Positions 1 through 8,746 of a DNA stretch of 21,278 nt are shown one piece after another. Each line of letters starts with the position of its first letter. The stretch's first letter is position 1. This DNA comes from CAYMLQ01 sp964390795. GTDB lineage: Bacteria; Verrucomicrobiota; Kiritimatiellia; RFP12; UBA1067. The notes beneath the pieces are model-generated. The model was not told the origin of the DNA, ran no database searches, and saw nothing but the letters and a program-made list of their open reading frames with translations. The stretch is from contig CAYMLQ010000059.1 of the NCBI GenBank assembly GCA_964390795.1, positions 1 through 21,278 of the forward strand, read 5' to 3'. A program made the translations under genes and the position numbers.

Positions 1-441
1 TGCCGCACAGTTTACAAAACCCAATGGCTTTTCACACGCTAAACCCGGAAGCGCCATTGGAACAATGTTCGTGTAGTTTCTCGTATTCTTTACCAACAAA
101 GCGTAATTGCCGGACTCTGGTTCTATGGCAAAGACACGCGCTTGCGGATATTTTGTCGCGAAATAGATACTACTTGTGCCGATATTAGCCCCGCCGTCGA
201 TGATGACCTTTGGGTCTGACAAACAAATATGATCATACTCTTTGTCATGCAGACTACTGACTGCTACGAGCAGGTCAGAGCTGTTCGTCCGGACATAGAC
301 GTGAAAGCGATCCACCGAAATCAGTCGCACGATCTCTCTGCGAAAAATCTTATCGACGGTGCAAAGAAAGAGACTGGACACGTCCAACACCCGGTAATAT
401 CCAAGATACTTTCTTAGTCTGGCTTTCGTCCGACCCAACAT
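1..441 (-). CDS. FkbM family methyltransferase, 5' part (runs off left edge)
   Basis: I translated this open frame by hand because it has no stop inside the window; 147 codons are visible. About 75 residues in, it shows the SAM-binding core of FkbM methyltransferases: VIIDGGANIGTSSIYFA, then an acidic-loop segment VFAIEPESGNYALL and a conserved Asn shortly after. The ATG at 441 follows a good ribosome binding site (GAGGTG, six bases upstream) and starts 24 nt after the flippase stop, so the gene is most likely the next member of the same operon. FkbM enzymes O-methylate sugars or other small molecules in the cytoplasm; in a polysaccharide locus a sugar O-methyltransferase is the natural reading, but the substrate cannot be told. 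The last visible residues, after the Asn-rich segment, fit the family less well than the core. The family call is fairly secure and the specific role is open. Confidence 0.82.
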   Translation of the reverse strand, partial: MLGRTKARLRKYLGYYRVLDVSSLFLCTVDKIFRREIVRLISVDRFHVYVRTNSSDLLVAVSSLHDKEYDHICLSDPKVIIDGGANIGTSSIYFATKYPQARVFAIEPESGNYALLVKNTRNYTNIVPMALPGLACEKPLGFVNCAA

Positions 442-465
442 GTCTCACCTCATCGCTTGTGTCTA

Positions 466-1809
466 TCATTCCTGTTCAACAGCCGAAGCACCTGCATCCC
501 CTGTTGGCGTGCCCAACCTCGGTTCGTCGGCTTTGACCACGTTTCTTCGCTCCTGAACGAGCACCCGCAACGTGAAGAACCAGGCTGCGAGAAGATAGGC
601 CATTTGCCCCACGATAAAGGCAACGGCCACACCAGGCAAACCAAAACCCATACGATATGAGCAATAGGCCATAGTCACGAAAACCGCAAACCCGATGAGC
701 ACGCTGGTTAAACAAGAGACCAGTCTCACAGCAACCCAAAGAATACCGGTTGGTATTTTGAGTAATGCAAGCGGCATCATAAGCAGGAAGATTTGCATAA
801 GGACGGTTGCTTCGACATACCGTGGGATCAAACCTCTCACCACCCAAGGCAGCAGAAGCCAGCCAACGGCAATCAGCGGAAGCGAGCCCAGCGACATCAG
901 CACGACCGGCATAACGATTCGTCGCAAGGCGCCCCCAGCACTGTTGGAACGGCCGTAATGCTCGCAAATCTTGACGTTCAGCACTTGGCTGACATTCAGG
1001 ACCAGTTGCCCGACGACCGTTCGGATGAATACCGAGACCGCATAAAGCCCCAGAGCTTGGGTTCCAAACCACGTAAGCACGAGGGTTCCCTCTACGGATA
1101 TCCACAGCGACGTGTAGACGTAGCCAATGCCGCTCAGGGGGAGCCCGACTCGGATCACTCTCCAAAAAACGGGCCAGTCTTGACGGGGGTGAACCTTCAG
1201 CGGCCGCCACCGATGCAGAAGAAACAGATTCGTCAGGGAAATGACACTCGACCGTAAGCAGGCTCCGTAGTAACCCATGACGGGTAACAGCGGCAATACG
1301 AGCATTCCGGCCAAGGCCTGGATGACAGACGTCTTAGAAAGCGTGACGAACTGTTTCCCGGTTCGGAAGGTCATGCCCAGGTATCCGCCATAGAGCGTAA
1401 CCAAGATCGACGGCGTATAGGAGAGGCAACCCCAGAACTGCATCCACTGACTGGACCAGGCAAAATGAATGGCCCATCCCAGAAACAGTGCCACACAGCC
1501 TGCTGACACAACCATGATCCACGCCAGACATGCAGCGGCCGCCTGTTCCGCAGCCGTCTGATTCCCGCGCCCCATCTGAAGCGGGATCTCTCGCTGCAAG
1601 CCATCAAAGACTCCCAGTTGTAGGAACGCCAGATATCCTGCGACAACGCCGAACGTGCGAAACACGCCCAAATCTGAGGGGCTGATATAGCGGGCTTGAA
1701 CGATTGTCCCGATCAATCCAAGCAACATCGCGACCATGTTGCCCATGCCAAAAACGGTAATCGTACGAACGGTCTTCGATCGGAACAGGTTCGATAGCCA
1801 CAGCGTCAT
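466..1809 (-). CDS. wzx: Wzx-type oligosaccharide flippase (MATE/MVF superfamily)
   Basis: This is a 447-residue, strongly hydrophobic protein with about twelve predicted membrane segments. The amino end (MTLWLSNLFRSKTVRTITVF, then a glycine-rich helix and QARYISPSDLGVFRTFGVVAGY) has the pattern of Wzx/PST proteins: a basic start, a first helix, then a conserved loop with a gradually repeating G/L helix. Family members move undecaprenyl-diphosphate-linked repeat units across the inner membrane. The frame stays open upstream to 2004, but that extension overlaps the YfhO gene and is rich in Arg and His, unlike a coding start, so I chose the ATG at 1809, 80 nt after the YfhO stop. Its ribosome binding site is weak (AAAGAAG). 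The carboxy tail (about 25 residues after the last helix) is polar. The flippase family is secure; sequence alone does not give the exported glycan. Confidence 0.85.
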   Translation of the reverse strand: MTLWLSNLFRSKTVRTITVFGMGNMVAMLLGLIGTIVQARYISPSDLGVFRTFGVVAGYLAFLQLGVFDGLQREIPLQMGRGNQTAAEQAAAACLAWIMVVSAGCVALFLGWAIHFAWSSQWMQFWGCLSYTPSILVTLYGGYLGMTFRTGKQFVTLSKTSVIQALAGMLVLPLLPVMGYYGACLRSSVISLTNLFLLHRWRPLKVHPRQDWPVFWRVIRVGLPLSGIGYVYTSLWISVEGTLVLTWFGTQALGLYAVSVFIRTVVGQLVLNVSQVLNVKICEHYGRSNSAGGALRRIVMPVVLMSLGSLPLIAVGWLLLPWVVRGLIPRYVEATVLMQIFLLMMPLALLKIPTGILWVAVRLVSCLTSVLIGFAVFVTMAYCSYRMGFGLPGVAVAFIVGQMAYLLAAWFFTLRVLVQERRNVVKADEPRLGTPTGDAGASAVEQE

Positions 1810-1889
1810 AAGCAGTCTTCTTTGGCCACAGAGCGAGCGTATTGCACGGGCCAACGCCCTGACGACCCACCGTCTTACTTCCTGATCAC

Positions 1890-4562
1890 TCAGAACAACT
1901 TCCAGGCATGCCTCATCAATAAGCCGATGACACCGGCCGCCGCGGGTATGATATAGATGCAGATGCACCCGAGAGCGTAGGCGAACCAGTAGATGAACCC
2001 ACACGCACGAAGAAGCCCTTTGCCTATATTCAGGCGACCGTATACGTTCAATGTCGTCACCACGACAGTCAGCACGAACGCAACACAGCTCGCCAACAAC
2101 CCCACCCAGAAGCCCCGGGGCACATACCTGAATTCAATGTCGTTCTTCCCTTGATCCATTCTGACCCCAAGAAACGAACCAAACAGGATCATCGGCTTCC
2201 TGATGGCTCCATTGACCCGGCAGGCCCACCCCTCATCGTAAGACACGGGAAGAAACAGCAACTTGCCAGGTGCCACATCGTTTTGCTCATAGCTTATTTG
2301 CCGTCCAGCAAGGCGAACGCGGGCACCATGCTCAGGACTCATTGCCGAGATGAAATCGCTGTACGCAGACAGCGCTAGCTTTGCGAAGAATAAATCACCT
2401 GAAAGACCTTCGCCTTCCAGTTCCAGCCGCACCCTCACTTTTTCGTCTTTAAAAAGCCCCAGCTCCATGATCCCGTTGTTCCAGCGGGCCGGATAGAGAT
2501 CTTTGCAGGGAACGTCGAGCGTCGGCACCGCCAATTGGGCACCGTTCACAACGATCCTCATGAACGTGTTGGTCGGGGCGGCAAAGAAATAGAGAAGCTG
2601 CTCGCCACGGACGTCAAATTCAAACTCACGGCTGCGACATCCAGCCTGCGTAGCAACCGCAGATCGCTCGGCCTCACCTGCCGTTACGACAGAGGTTTCA
2701 AGAATGTCTGTGCTCTTTCCGGAAATGGCGCGATAGATCGCATTCTGCGTGTCGAAAGGTGAACCTTGAACGGGCCAGGCCAGGCCGCCTGCGGGTTCCG
2801 GCACCGTCATGCCAAAAGGGATCTCGTGCGCTTTCGCGTAAACCGACAAGTTCTCCGAGTGCCCCTGCCTGACATAGATGCGACTGTGCAAGTCCTTCCG
2901 CGCGATCTCGTATTGAATGCCAAGCAAGGCGTCTGAAAAGAGCGTCCCCCCCGTCTCCACAATTCTGGTGAATACGTGGGAGTAGCCGAGACGCTCCATC
3001 GTCTTCTGCTGTCTGCCGCTGAGCAGCCCCGTATAATTTCCCAACGCCCCCTTCTCAAGAACCAGCGGGTAGTTATCGTTCAGGATCTTCTGGCAGTCCT
3101 TGACGCGGCTACAATCACCGGGGTCAAAACTCACGCTCTTGCGAAGACCGTTGGCCATGTAGACCATGTCCCCGCGGGAGTAAACTCTTCCGACGCCGAG
3201 GTGCCACATGGAATAGCTGATGATTTCGCCTATCATCACCACTGACAGAAAGAGCAGTCGCAGCCGGCATCCCGGCTCCTTCAGGAGCACCCAATAGCAG
3301 AAGCCGAACAGCAGGCTCATGGCTACGAAGACCCCCGTTGCCCGATAGCTTAACCCCTTGAGCACGGGGACGCTGCTGTTGATTTCTCCGTAGTACTTGG
3401 CGCACAAGACGAGGGCCGCAGCGAACGCCAAGACGGCCAGCAGCCTCATAGCGACCGCCGTTGTAACCCTCGCGAACGGCTTGATAGCGGGCCGCGTTGA
3501 GAGGTAGTACCCGCAGGCGCAGAAGACCATGAACGTGGGGATGAAACCGTAACGAAACGGGAAGCAGATGTAGTTGCCGCAGTGCCAGATGCGATTGATG
3601 TTCTCAACGACGACTTGAATGGTCACGATAGAAATCAGAAGCAGCCAGGTGGCGGCGGCCCGCTTATTCTGCCTGAAGGCGAAAATCATCCTCGCCAGCA
3701 ACACATAAGTTACGGAGGCGAAGAGGAACACCACGATCTTGCTCTTGACCGGGCCAAGTCCATTGATGAGCACGTTGCTACTCGAATACTCGGCCCGAGC
3801 CGAACTCACCACCTGAAGAATAACAGGCAACGTCACAAAAGCGGACAGAAACACGGCCGCTAGGGTGCCGGCGCCCAACCTGATGATGACGCCGTTGCGC
3901 CTCTCCGCAGGTACCGTCAACCAGAGGAGAATACCGCTGGCGAAGAAGACGAACAGGATGACCATGAATGAAACATAGAAGCCGAGGAGCAGGTTCGCCG
4001 TGACGACCAGCACGTACGGCAGCGTTCTGTCTTTCTCGAACAGCTCTCTCAGAGAGAGCATCAGGAGCGGGAAAAGGATCACATAATCCAACCAAGTGAT
4101 ATTCGTATAGTAGATGAGCACGTAGCCGCCGCAGGCATACATCACAGAAAAAGCGGCCTGCCAAAAATACTCGAGCGAGGGGAATGCCTTACGGAAAAAG
4201 AGCGCCGAGGTGAACGCGATCAGCGCCATGCGCAGCATGAGGATATAGGACACGTTGTAGGTAATGTTCTCTCTTGCACCAAGAGCCAGCAGCCAAGTCA
4301 GCGGGCTGAAGGCCCCGCAACTGACGGCTGAACCGTACATGTTTACGCCGGCACCCGTGTAAAAATCCCAGAACAGATCCTTGGTTCCGTGCAAGACGTC
4401 GTAAATGTGGCAAAAAATGGGTATATAGATTTGTCCGATATCGGCATAGCAAACCGTATGCTGCCCGAACGGATAAATCCCCTTGATAGCAAAAATCGCA
4501 GACAAAATGCCGATGACGATCACTGATGGCAGGATCGCAGCCAGTACCTGTTTTACTTTCAT
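1890..4562 (-). CDS. YfhO family membrane protein (GT-C-like glycosyltransferase)
   Basis: A large protein (890 residues from the ATG at 4562) with an N-terminal membrane domain of roughly a dozen helices, a long soluble part from about residue 470, and hydrophobic segments again at the extreme C terminus. The early loop (YADIGQIYIPIFCHIYDVL, then FWDFYTGAGVNMYG) matches the YfhO family, which resembles GT-C transferases with acidic residues in the first external loop. In Bacillus, YfhO works with the GT2 enzyme CsbB in glycosylation outside the membrane. Here a CsbB/GtrB-type GT2 lies in the same operon, so transfer of a polyprenyl-phosphate-linked sugar on the periplasmic face is a reasonable inference. 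Starts at 4604 (TTG) and 4571 (ATG) are also in frame; 4562 has an AGGG upstream and begins with a short basic stretch before the first helix. The acceptor is unknown. Confidence 0.84.
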   Translation of the reverse strand: MKVKQVLAAILPSVIVIGILSAIFAIKGIYPFGQHTVCYADIGQIYIPIFCHIYDVLHGTKDLFWDFYTGAGVNMYGSAVSCGAFSPLTWLLALGARENITYNVSYILMLRMALIAFTSALFFRKAFPSLEYFWQAAFSVMYACGGYVLIYYTNITWLDYVILFPLLMLSLRELFEKDRTLPYVLVVTANLLLGFYVSFMVILFVFFASGILLWLTVPAERRNGVIIRLGAGTLAAVFLSAFVTLPVILQVVSSARAEYSSSNVLINGLGPVKSKIVVFLFASVTYVLLARMIFAFRQNKRAAATWLLLISIVTIQVVVENINRIWHCGNYICFPFRYGFIPTFMVFCACGYYLSTRPAIKPFARVTTAVAMRLLAVLAFAAALVLCAKYYGEINSSVPVLKGLSYRATGVFVAMSLLFGFCYWVLLKEPGCRLRLLFLSVVMIGEIISYSMWHLGVGRVYSRGDMVYMANGLRKSVSFDPGDCSRVKDCQKILNDNYPLVLEKGALGNYTGLLSGRQQKTMERLGYSHVFTRIVETGGTLFSDALLGIQYEIARKDLHSRIYVRQGHSENLSVYAKAHEIPFGMTVPEPAGGLAWPVQGSPFDTQNAIYRAISGKSTDILETSVVTAGEAERSAVATQAGCRSREFEFDVRGEQLLYFFAAPTNTFMRIVVNGAQLAVPTLDVPCKDLYPARWNNGIMELGLFKDEKVRVRLELEGEGLSGDLFFAKLALSAYSDFISAMSPEHGARVRLAGRQISYEQNDVAPGKLLFLPVSYDEGWACRVNGAIRKPMILFGSFLGVRMDQGKNDIEFRYVPRGFWVGLLASCVAFVLTVVVTTLNVYGRLNIGKGLLRACGFIYWFAYALGCICIYIIPAAAGVIGLLMRHAWKLF

Positions 4563-4619
4563 CTGTAACATCCCTGTGATCGAGAAGCTATTCCTGCTAC
4601 TCAAACGAGTGTCCCTGGC

Positions 4620-5756
4620 TTAAGCGAACTTACAGACACATTCGAGAACCTTGTGAACGTCCAACTCGTAAAAGAGTGGCAATCTTACCAGGCAATCAGA
4701 GAAGTGATCGCAGTTTGGAAGCGCGCGGCCATCATGCTGACCCCGATAGAACTCGGAACTGTGAAGACTGAGGTAATGGAAGACCGCCAGAATGCCGTTG
4801 GCTTTCAAGTATGAAATGAACCGTGTGCGTTTCTCCACCGATGGAAAGACGAGATAAAACATGTGGGCGTTATTGGTCGCATAGACCGGTATTTGCGGCA
4901 ACATGAAGACGCCCTGTCCCGACAGCGCCTTCAACCCCTCATAATACGCGTTCCAGATCTTCTTGCGGCACTCCTGAATCTGATCTAAGTGTTCCACTTG
5001 TGCCAAAAGAAAAGCGGCCACAATTTCAGAAGGGAGAAACGATGAGCCGGTATCAACCCATCCGTATTTATTGACCTCTCCACGGAAGAACTCCGCGCGG
5101 TTGGTCCCCTTTTCCCAGATAATCTCGGCCCGCCGCATAAAGCGCTCGTCATTGATCGCGAGCATCCCCCCTTCTCCGGAAATGATGTTCTTGGTCTCAT
5201 GAAACGAGAAACACCCGAAATGTCCGATCGAGCCCAGCGGGCGTTTGGTGCCGTCCGCAGAGAGGTGGTACGAATCAACCGCCTGCGCCGCATCTTCAAC
5301 CACGAGCAGGTTGTGCTTGGCCGCGATCGCCATAATCGAGTCCATGTCACAGGCCATACCGGCGTAATGGACGGGCAGAATGACCTTTGTCCGCGGGGTA
5401 ATCAGCGCCTCAATCTGAGCGGCATCGATGTTCGGATGGCAGACCGAACTGTCGGCGAACACAATCTTCGCTCCCTGGCGGACAAAAGCTAACGCCGACG
5501 AAACAAACGTATAGGAGGGGACGATCACCTCGTCACCCGGCTGAATGTCAGCCAACATCGCGACCATCTCTAGCGCATCGGTGCAAGATGTGGTTAACAG
5601 GCATTTCTTAAACCCATAGCGGCTCTCAAAAAAGTGTTGGCACTTTTTTGTAAACGCCCCATTACCAGAGATCTTACCCGAAGAAACCGCCTGTGCGATA
5701 TAATCCAACTCGTGGCCGATGATGAATGGCTTGTTGAATGGGATGAGATTATTCAT
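4620..5756 (-). CDS. wecE: WecE-like dTDP-4-amino-4,6-dideoxygalactose transaminase (DegT/DnrJ/EryC1)
   Basis: A 378-residue PLP enzyme that closely follows WecE/RffA, which transfers an amino group from glutamate to dTDP-4-keto-6-deoxyglucose to give dTDP-Fuc4N. Recognisable segments include IPFNKPFIIGHELDYI at the start, SGKISGNGAFTKKCQ, GDEVIVPSYTFVSSA near residue 75, VVEDAAQAV with the cofactor-binding Asp near 155, and SFHETKN with the Schiff-base lysine at 189. The strong match includes the substrate-side sequence EKGTNRAEFFRG. The ATG at 5756 overlaps the previous stop by 8 nt (ATGAATAA), indicating translational coupling; upstream in-frame codons lie within the previous gene. The dTDP-4-keto-6-deoxyglucose supply (RmlA and RmlB) would have to be encoded elsewhere. 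Family secure; exact product (Fuc4N versus another 4-amino sugar) likely but unproven. Confidence 0.88.
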   Translation of the reverse strand: MNNLIPFNKPFIIGHELDYIAQAVSSGKISGNGAFTKKCQHFFESRYGFKKCLLTTSCTDALEMVAMLADIQPGDEVIVPSYTFVSSALAFVRQGAKIVFADSSVCHPNIDAAQIEALITPRTKVILPVHYAGMACDMDSIMAIAAKHNLLVVEDAAQAVDSYHLSADGTKRPLGSIGHFGCFSFHETKNIISGEGGMLAINDERFMRRAEIIWEKGTNRAEFFRGEVNKYGWVDTGSSFLPSEIVAAFLLAQVEHLDQIQECRKKIWNAYYEGLKALSGQGVFMLPQIPVYATNNAHMFYLVFPSVEKRTRFISYLKANGILAVFHYLSLHSSEFYRGQHDGRALPNCDHFSDCLVRLPLFYELDVHKVLECVCKFA

Positions 5757-6801
5757 GGGGTATTTCCGAATCGATGACCATCGCAATGCGTTTTATCTGT
5801 TCCGCACTCACATTGACCAAGGGGAAATTCAAGAGTTGTTTTTCCATACGCAACGCCTGTGGAAACGACTCGTTAACATTGAACATCGGCGCGATGACCG
5901 GATACCAGTCGCTGACCGGCAACCGTTGCTGGAGTAACGCAGCAATCAAGCCGGATCTTCTGGAAGCATCAACCAGGATATTGTAGCGCCAGGGCACCGC
6001 TCCCGCGTGAAACACATATCTCTTTAGCCCCGCACCCCAGTTCAGGCAGGATTCATACCGCGCAACATTCTCACGGCGCTGCCGGATGACCCGTTCCAGT
6101 TCGTCAGTGCTGGCAATTAATCTGTCAACGTGCTCGGGCGATGCCCTAAACAGGAATCCATGCTGCAACCGCTGGCGCGCATAGGCGAAGACGGTCTCCG
6201 TTAACGAGCCCACGGGGTTGTTGCGCAGCACGCGGTAAACCTGAGAGAATAGCTGCAGTTCCGCGTCGACGCTGGGAGTATGGTGAGGCAGTTCCGCGTT
6301 TAGCGTGACCAGATCGTCCAAGTTGCGTTGACTGACGATTAGCCCGCCATAGCCGCAATCAATTGTTTTCGAGTATCCGAAACTATAGACCGCATAGTCA
6401 CCGAAGGTGCCGGTCATAGCCCCATCTATGTCCGCTCCCAGCGCCAAGGCACAATCTTCAATCAGCGTCACACCGCGGGCACGCAGAGCCTTGCAAATGT
6501 CGGCGATCTCTCGGCACGGGTTACCATACATATGCGGAATGATGGCGGCCCGCGGGTCAGTCTTCATCACTGCGGCAACCGTGTCACAGGTTAGATTGCC
6601 ATCCTCCCCCACATCCGCAAAGACCGGTTGATTCCCAGAATAGAGAATCGGAAGCACCGCCGCATAACAGATATTGGCCGGCACCACGATGCGTGCTCCG
6701 GAAACTTGGTTAGCACGAAGCGCCAAATATATGGCCGTGCTCGCACGGCCAGTATACAAGCAGTTCCGGGTTTCCAGATAGCTCTTAAAACGCCTGTTCA
6801 T
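5749..6801 (-). CDS. DegT/DnrJ/EryC1 family aminotransferase, divergent type
   Basis: A 350-residue PLP-dependent fold-type I protein. It has the DegT-family layout: an N-terminal segment TGRASTAIYLALRA for the phosphate end of the cofactor, IVVPANICYAAVLPIL, IPHMYGNPCREI, the ring-facing EDCALALGA near residue 117, and SFGYSKTIDCGYGG with the Schiff-base lysine near 145. It is clearly different from the WecE-like enzyme that follows: it lacks the canonical SFHETKN, is shorter and begins directly with the cofactor region. The ATG at 6801 forms a TGATG one-base overlap with the preceding stop; a GTG at 6804 would give a 4-nt overlap. The presumed activity is transamination of a keto-sugar nucleotide, possibly at a different carbon from WecE, though some family members are dehydrases. 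I cannot assign a substrate. Confidence 0.83.
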   Translation of the reverse strand: MNRRFKSYLETRNCLYTGRASTAIYLALRANQVSGARIVVPANICYAAVLPILYSGNQPVFADVGEDGNLTCDTVAAVMKTDPRAAIIPHMYGNPCREIADICKALRARGVTLIEDCALALGADIDGAMTGTFGDYAVYSFGYSKTIDCGYGGLIVSQRNLDDLVTLNAELPHHTPSVDAELQLFSQVYRVLRNNPVGSLTETVFAYARQRLQHGFLFRASPEHVDRLIASTDELERVIRQRRENVARYESCLNWGAGLKRYVFHAGAVPWRYNILVDASRRSGLIAALLQQRLPVSDWYPVIAPMFNVNESFPQALRMEKQLLNFPLVNVSAEQIKRIAMVIDSEIPHE

Positions 6802-7799
6802 CACATGGTTGCCGGGCGCTGCTCTTCCTTGATGTAGTGGTAATGATGGTACGTCTGCTTCTCGTGCTCCTTGCGATAGTCCTTCAGCATGTCGACGTAG
6901 TTGTACTTGGGCTCCCAGTGCAGATCTTGCTTGGCGCGGGAGATGTCGTAAACGTAACTGCGGGTAAACGCCGGCTTCTCTGGCCGCCGGACGATCTGAG
7001 ACTTCTTCCCTGGCGACGAGAACACCTCAACCAGCCCTTGCGCCTCTTCAAGCAACGAGAGCCCAACGCCAGTCGCGATGTTGTAGATTCCTTTCGCGTC
7101 AGGGCTTTCAGATGCCGCAATAAACGCCGTAAGCACGTCCTTGATGTAGATGTGGTCGCGCACGGCTTTGCAGTCGCCCCACACCTCCAGCGATTCCCCT
7201 TTCATCGCCCTCTCGACAAATATTTCGAAGGTACTCTTTTTGTAGGTTCCGTCCGGTTCAAGTTGGCCGAGGATCTCCCCATACCCATGCACGCCCGTCA
7301 GACGGAGAATGATCCCTTGCATACCAAACTGTTTGTTGTAATATTCAACAAATTTTTCAGCCGCAAGCTTGGAGATGATATAAGGCGAATGATCTCCTGC
7401 GAAGCAGGGATAGTCGCTTTCTTTCAACGGAATATGATGAATGTCATTGTAGACCTTGTGCGACGACGCATGCACAAAGCGCCGGATCTTGTTCTTGCGG
7501 CAATACTCCAACAGCTTGTAGGTGCCGATGGTGTTCACCGCAAACGTTGTTTCGACAGGCGTCTCGATCTCGGCCAGCACAGCGGCCAAGTTGATCACGG
7601 CGTCAACGCCAGTCGTCGGCAGCTCCGCATAGGACTTGTCATCTGTGATGTCAAATGACTGACAGGGAATCGAATACTCGCGAAAGAAATCCATTACTTT
7701 CTGGGATCGCCCCAAGGCAAGGATCTGCTTCCCCTGCTCGACCAGTTGTCGACACAAGTATCTTCCGACATAACCCGTTGCTCCAACAACCAGAATCAT
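6801..7799 (-). CDS. NAD-dependent sugar epimerase/dehydratase (extended SDR)
   Basis: A 332-residue extended short-chain dehydrogenase. It begins with the NAD-binding MILVVGATGYVGRYL, has NLAAVLAEIETP near residue 70, HASSHKVY near 110 for the catalytic Ser, and YIISK (Tyr140, Lys144) as the proton-transfer pair. The later segment DHIYIKDVLTAFIAA and YNIATGVGLSL follow the nucleotide-sugar-binding region of GalE-like enzymes. The frame is open further upstream, but the real ATG at 7799 overlaps the GT2 stop as ATGA and has GGAGGG eight bases before it. The His-rich carboxy tail (YHHYHYIKE) is unusual. It probably changes a hexose nucleotide for the two aminotransferases encoded next; whether it epimerises, dehydrates or reduces cannot be decided from the sequence. 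Confidence 0.83.
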   Translation of the reverse strand: MILVVGATGYVGRYLCRQLVEQGKQILALGRSQKVMDFFREYSIPCQSFDITDDKSYAELPTTGVDAVINLAAVLAEIETPVETTFAVNTIGTYKLLEYCRKNKIRRFVHASSHKVYNDIHHIPLKESDYPCFAGDHSPYIISKLAAEKFVEYYNKQFGMQGIILRLTGVHGYGEILGQLEPDGTYKKSTFEIFVERAMKGESLEVWGDCKAVRDHIYIKDVLTAFIAASESPDAKGIYNIATGVGLSLLEEAQGLVEVFSSPGKKSQIVRRPEKPAFTRSYVYDISRAKQDLHWEPKYNYVDMLKDYRKEHEKQTYHHYHYIKEEQRPATM

Positions 7800-8746
7800 T
7801 GTAACCCTCCATTGCGTATTGTTTCTTTTTGCACTAACTCCCTGACAATAAAAATCGGGCGTCCCTTTGTTTGGTCGAACACGTACCCGATATAAAGTCC
7901 CAAGATCCCCATCTGCGCGAGTATCAGTCCTCCCACGAAGTAGATCGACACGATTGTACTGGTCCAACCTGCAACAGTCACATGATAGATCAGATAACGA
8001 GCGGTGATGCAGAGCGCATAGAGGAACGCCACCAGAGCCACAGTGAACCCGATCTGGATTGAAAGGATTAAAGGTTTATTGGACTGCGTGGTGATAATCT
8101 CCAAGGCCAACCGGAGTTGCTTGCGCAGCGTATATGAGGACTTGCCGGAGGCTCGCTCGTCGTGGTCGATGTCGACGATGGCCTGCTTGAAACCCATCCA
8201 CTTAATGAACAAGATGAAGGCCCGATTCTGGTCCCCCATGCGCTTGTAGTTGTCCATCACGATCCGGCGGCTGATGCTGAAATTGCAGATGGAGCAGTCG
8301 AAGGCGCCCGCGGTGAAATACCCATAGATCCAATAGAAGAACTTCGACGACAGCTTCTTCAAGAACGTGTCTTTTCTGAGTGCCCGCCGCGAGAAGACGA
8401 CATCAAATCCCTCCTGCGCTTTCCGATAGAGCTTAGCGATCTCCTCCGGCTTGTCCTGTAGATCACAGTCCATCACCACCACCCACTCACCCTCGGCATG
8501 GTGTAGTCCAGCTGTGATCGCGCGGATCTGCCCAAAATTACGCGACAGGTCAATTCCCTTGACGCGCGAATCCTGCTCCACGATCTGCTTGATGCCTTCC
8601 CAAGAATTTTGCGGGCAGGAATCATTGACCAGGATGATTTCGAAGTCGGGCGTGATGCGTTCCAGCGCTGCCACCAACCGCCGGTATAGCTCCTCCAAGC
8701 TAGCCCGGCATCCATAGACTGGTATAATAATCGAGAGTTCCATCAT
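7796..8746 (-). CDS. GtrB/CsbB/ArnC-type GT2 polyprenyl-phosphate glycosyltransferase
   Basis: A 316-residue GT-A glycosyltransferase with the N-terminal signature ELSIIIPVYGCRASLEELY, VNDSCPQNSW, LSRNFGQIRAITAGL and the metal-binding MDCDLQDKPEE near residue 92. Two hydrophobic helices near residues 228-252 and 263-290 anchor it to the membrane, as in GtrB, CsbB and ArnC. Those enzymes move a sugar from a nucleotide onto undecaprenyl phosphate at the cytoplasmic face. The start ATG at 8746 overlaps the previous stop as ATGA and has a strong GGAGG site seven bases upstream; the 3' end overlaps the next start as ATGA. Its pairing with a YfhO gene in the same operon supports a lipid-carrier glycosylation system. 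It is the only obvious glycosyltransferase of the GT-A or GT-B type in the window. Confidence 0.88.
   Translation of the reverse strand: MMELSIIIPVYGCRASLEELYRRLVAALERITPDFEIILVNDSCPQNSWEGIKQIVEQDSRVKGIDLSRNFGQIRAITAGLHHAEGEWVVVMDCDLQDKPEEIAKLYRKAQEGFDVVFSRRALRKDTFLKKLSSKFFYWIYGYFTAGAFDCSICNFSISRRIVMDNYKRMGDQNRAFILFIKWMGFKQAIVDIDHDERASGKSSYTLRKQLRLALEIITTQSNKPLILSIQIGFTVALVAFLYALCITARYLIYHVTVAGWTSTIVSIYFVGGLILAQMGILGLYIGYVFDQTKGRPIFIVRELVQKETIRNGGLQ

Noticed and set aside
229..417. 62-codon plus-strand frame near the left edge
   Set aside because: The minus strand here encodes the FkbM methyltransferase, with a clear SAM-binding motif and ribosome binding site.
1810..2004. Upstream extension of the flippase frame
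   Set aside because: It runs into the YfhO gene, is Arg/His-rich and would put a 65-residue basic tail before the first helix.
6837..7658. 273-codon open frame on the plus strand
   Set aside because: Antisense to the SDR gene, Arg/Val/Leu-rich, with no family pattern.
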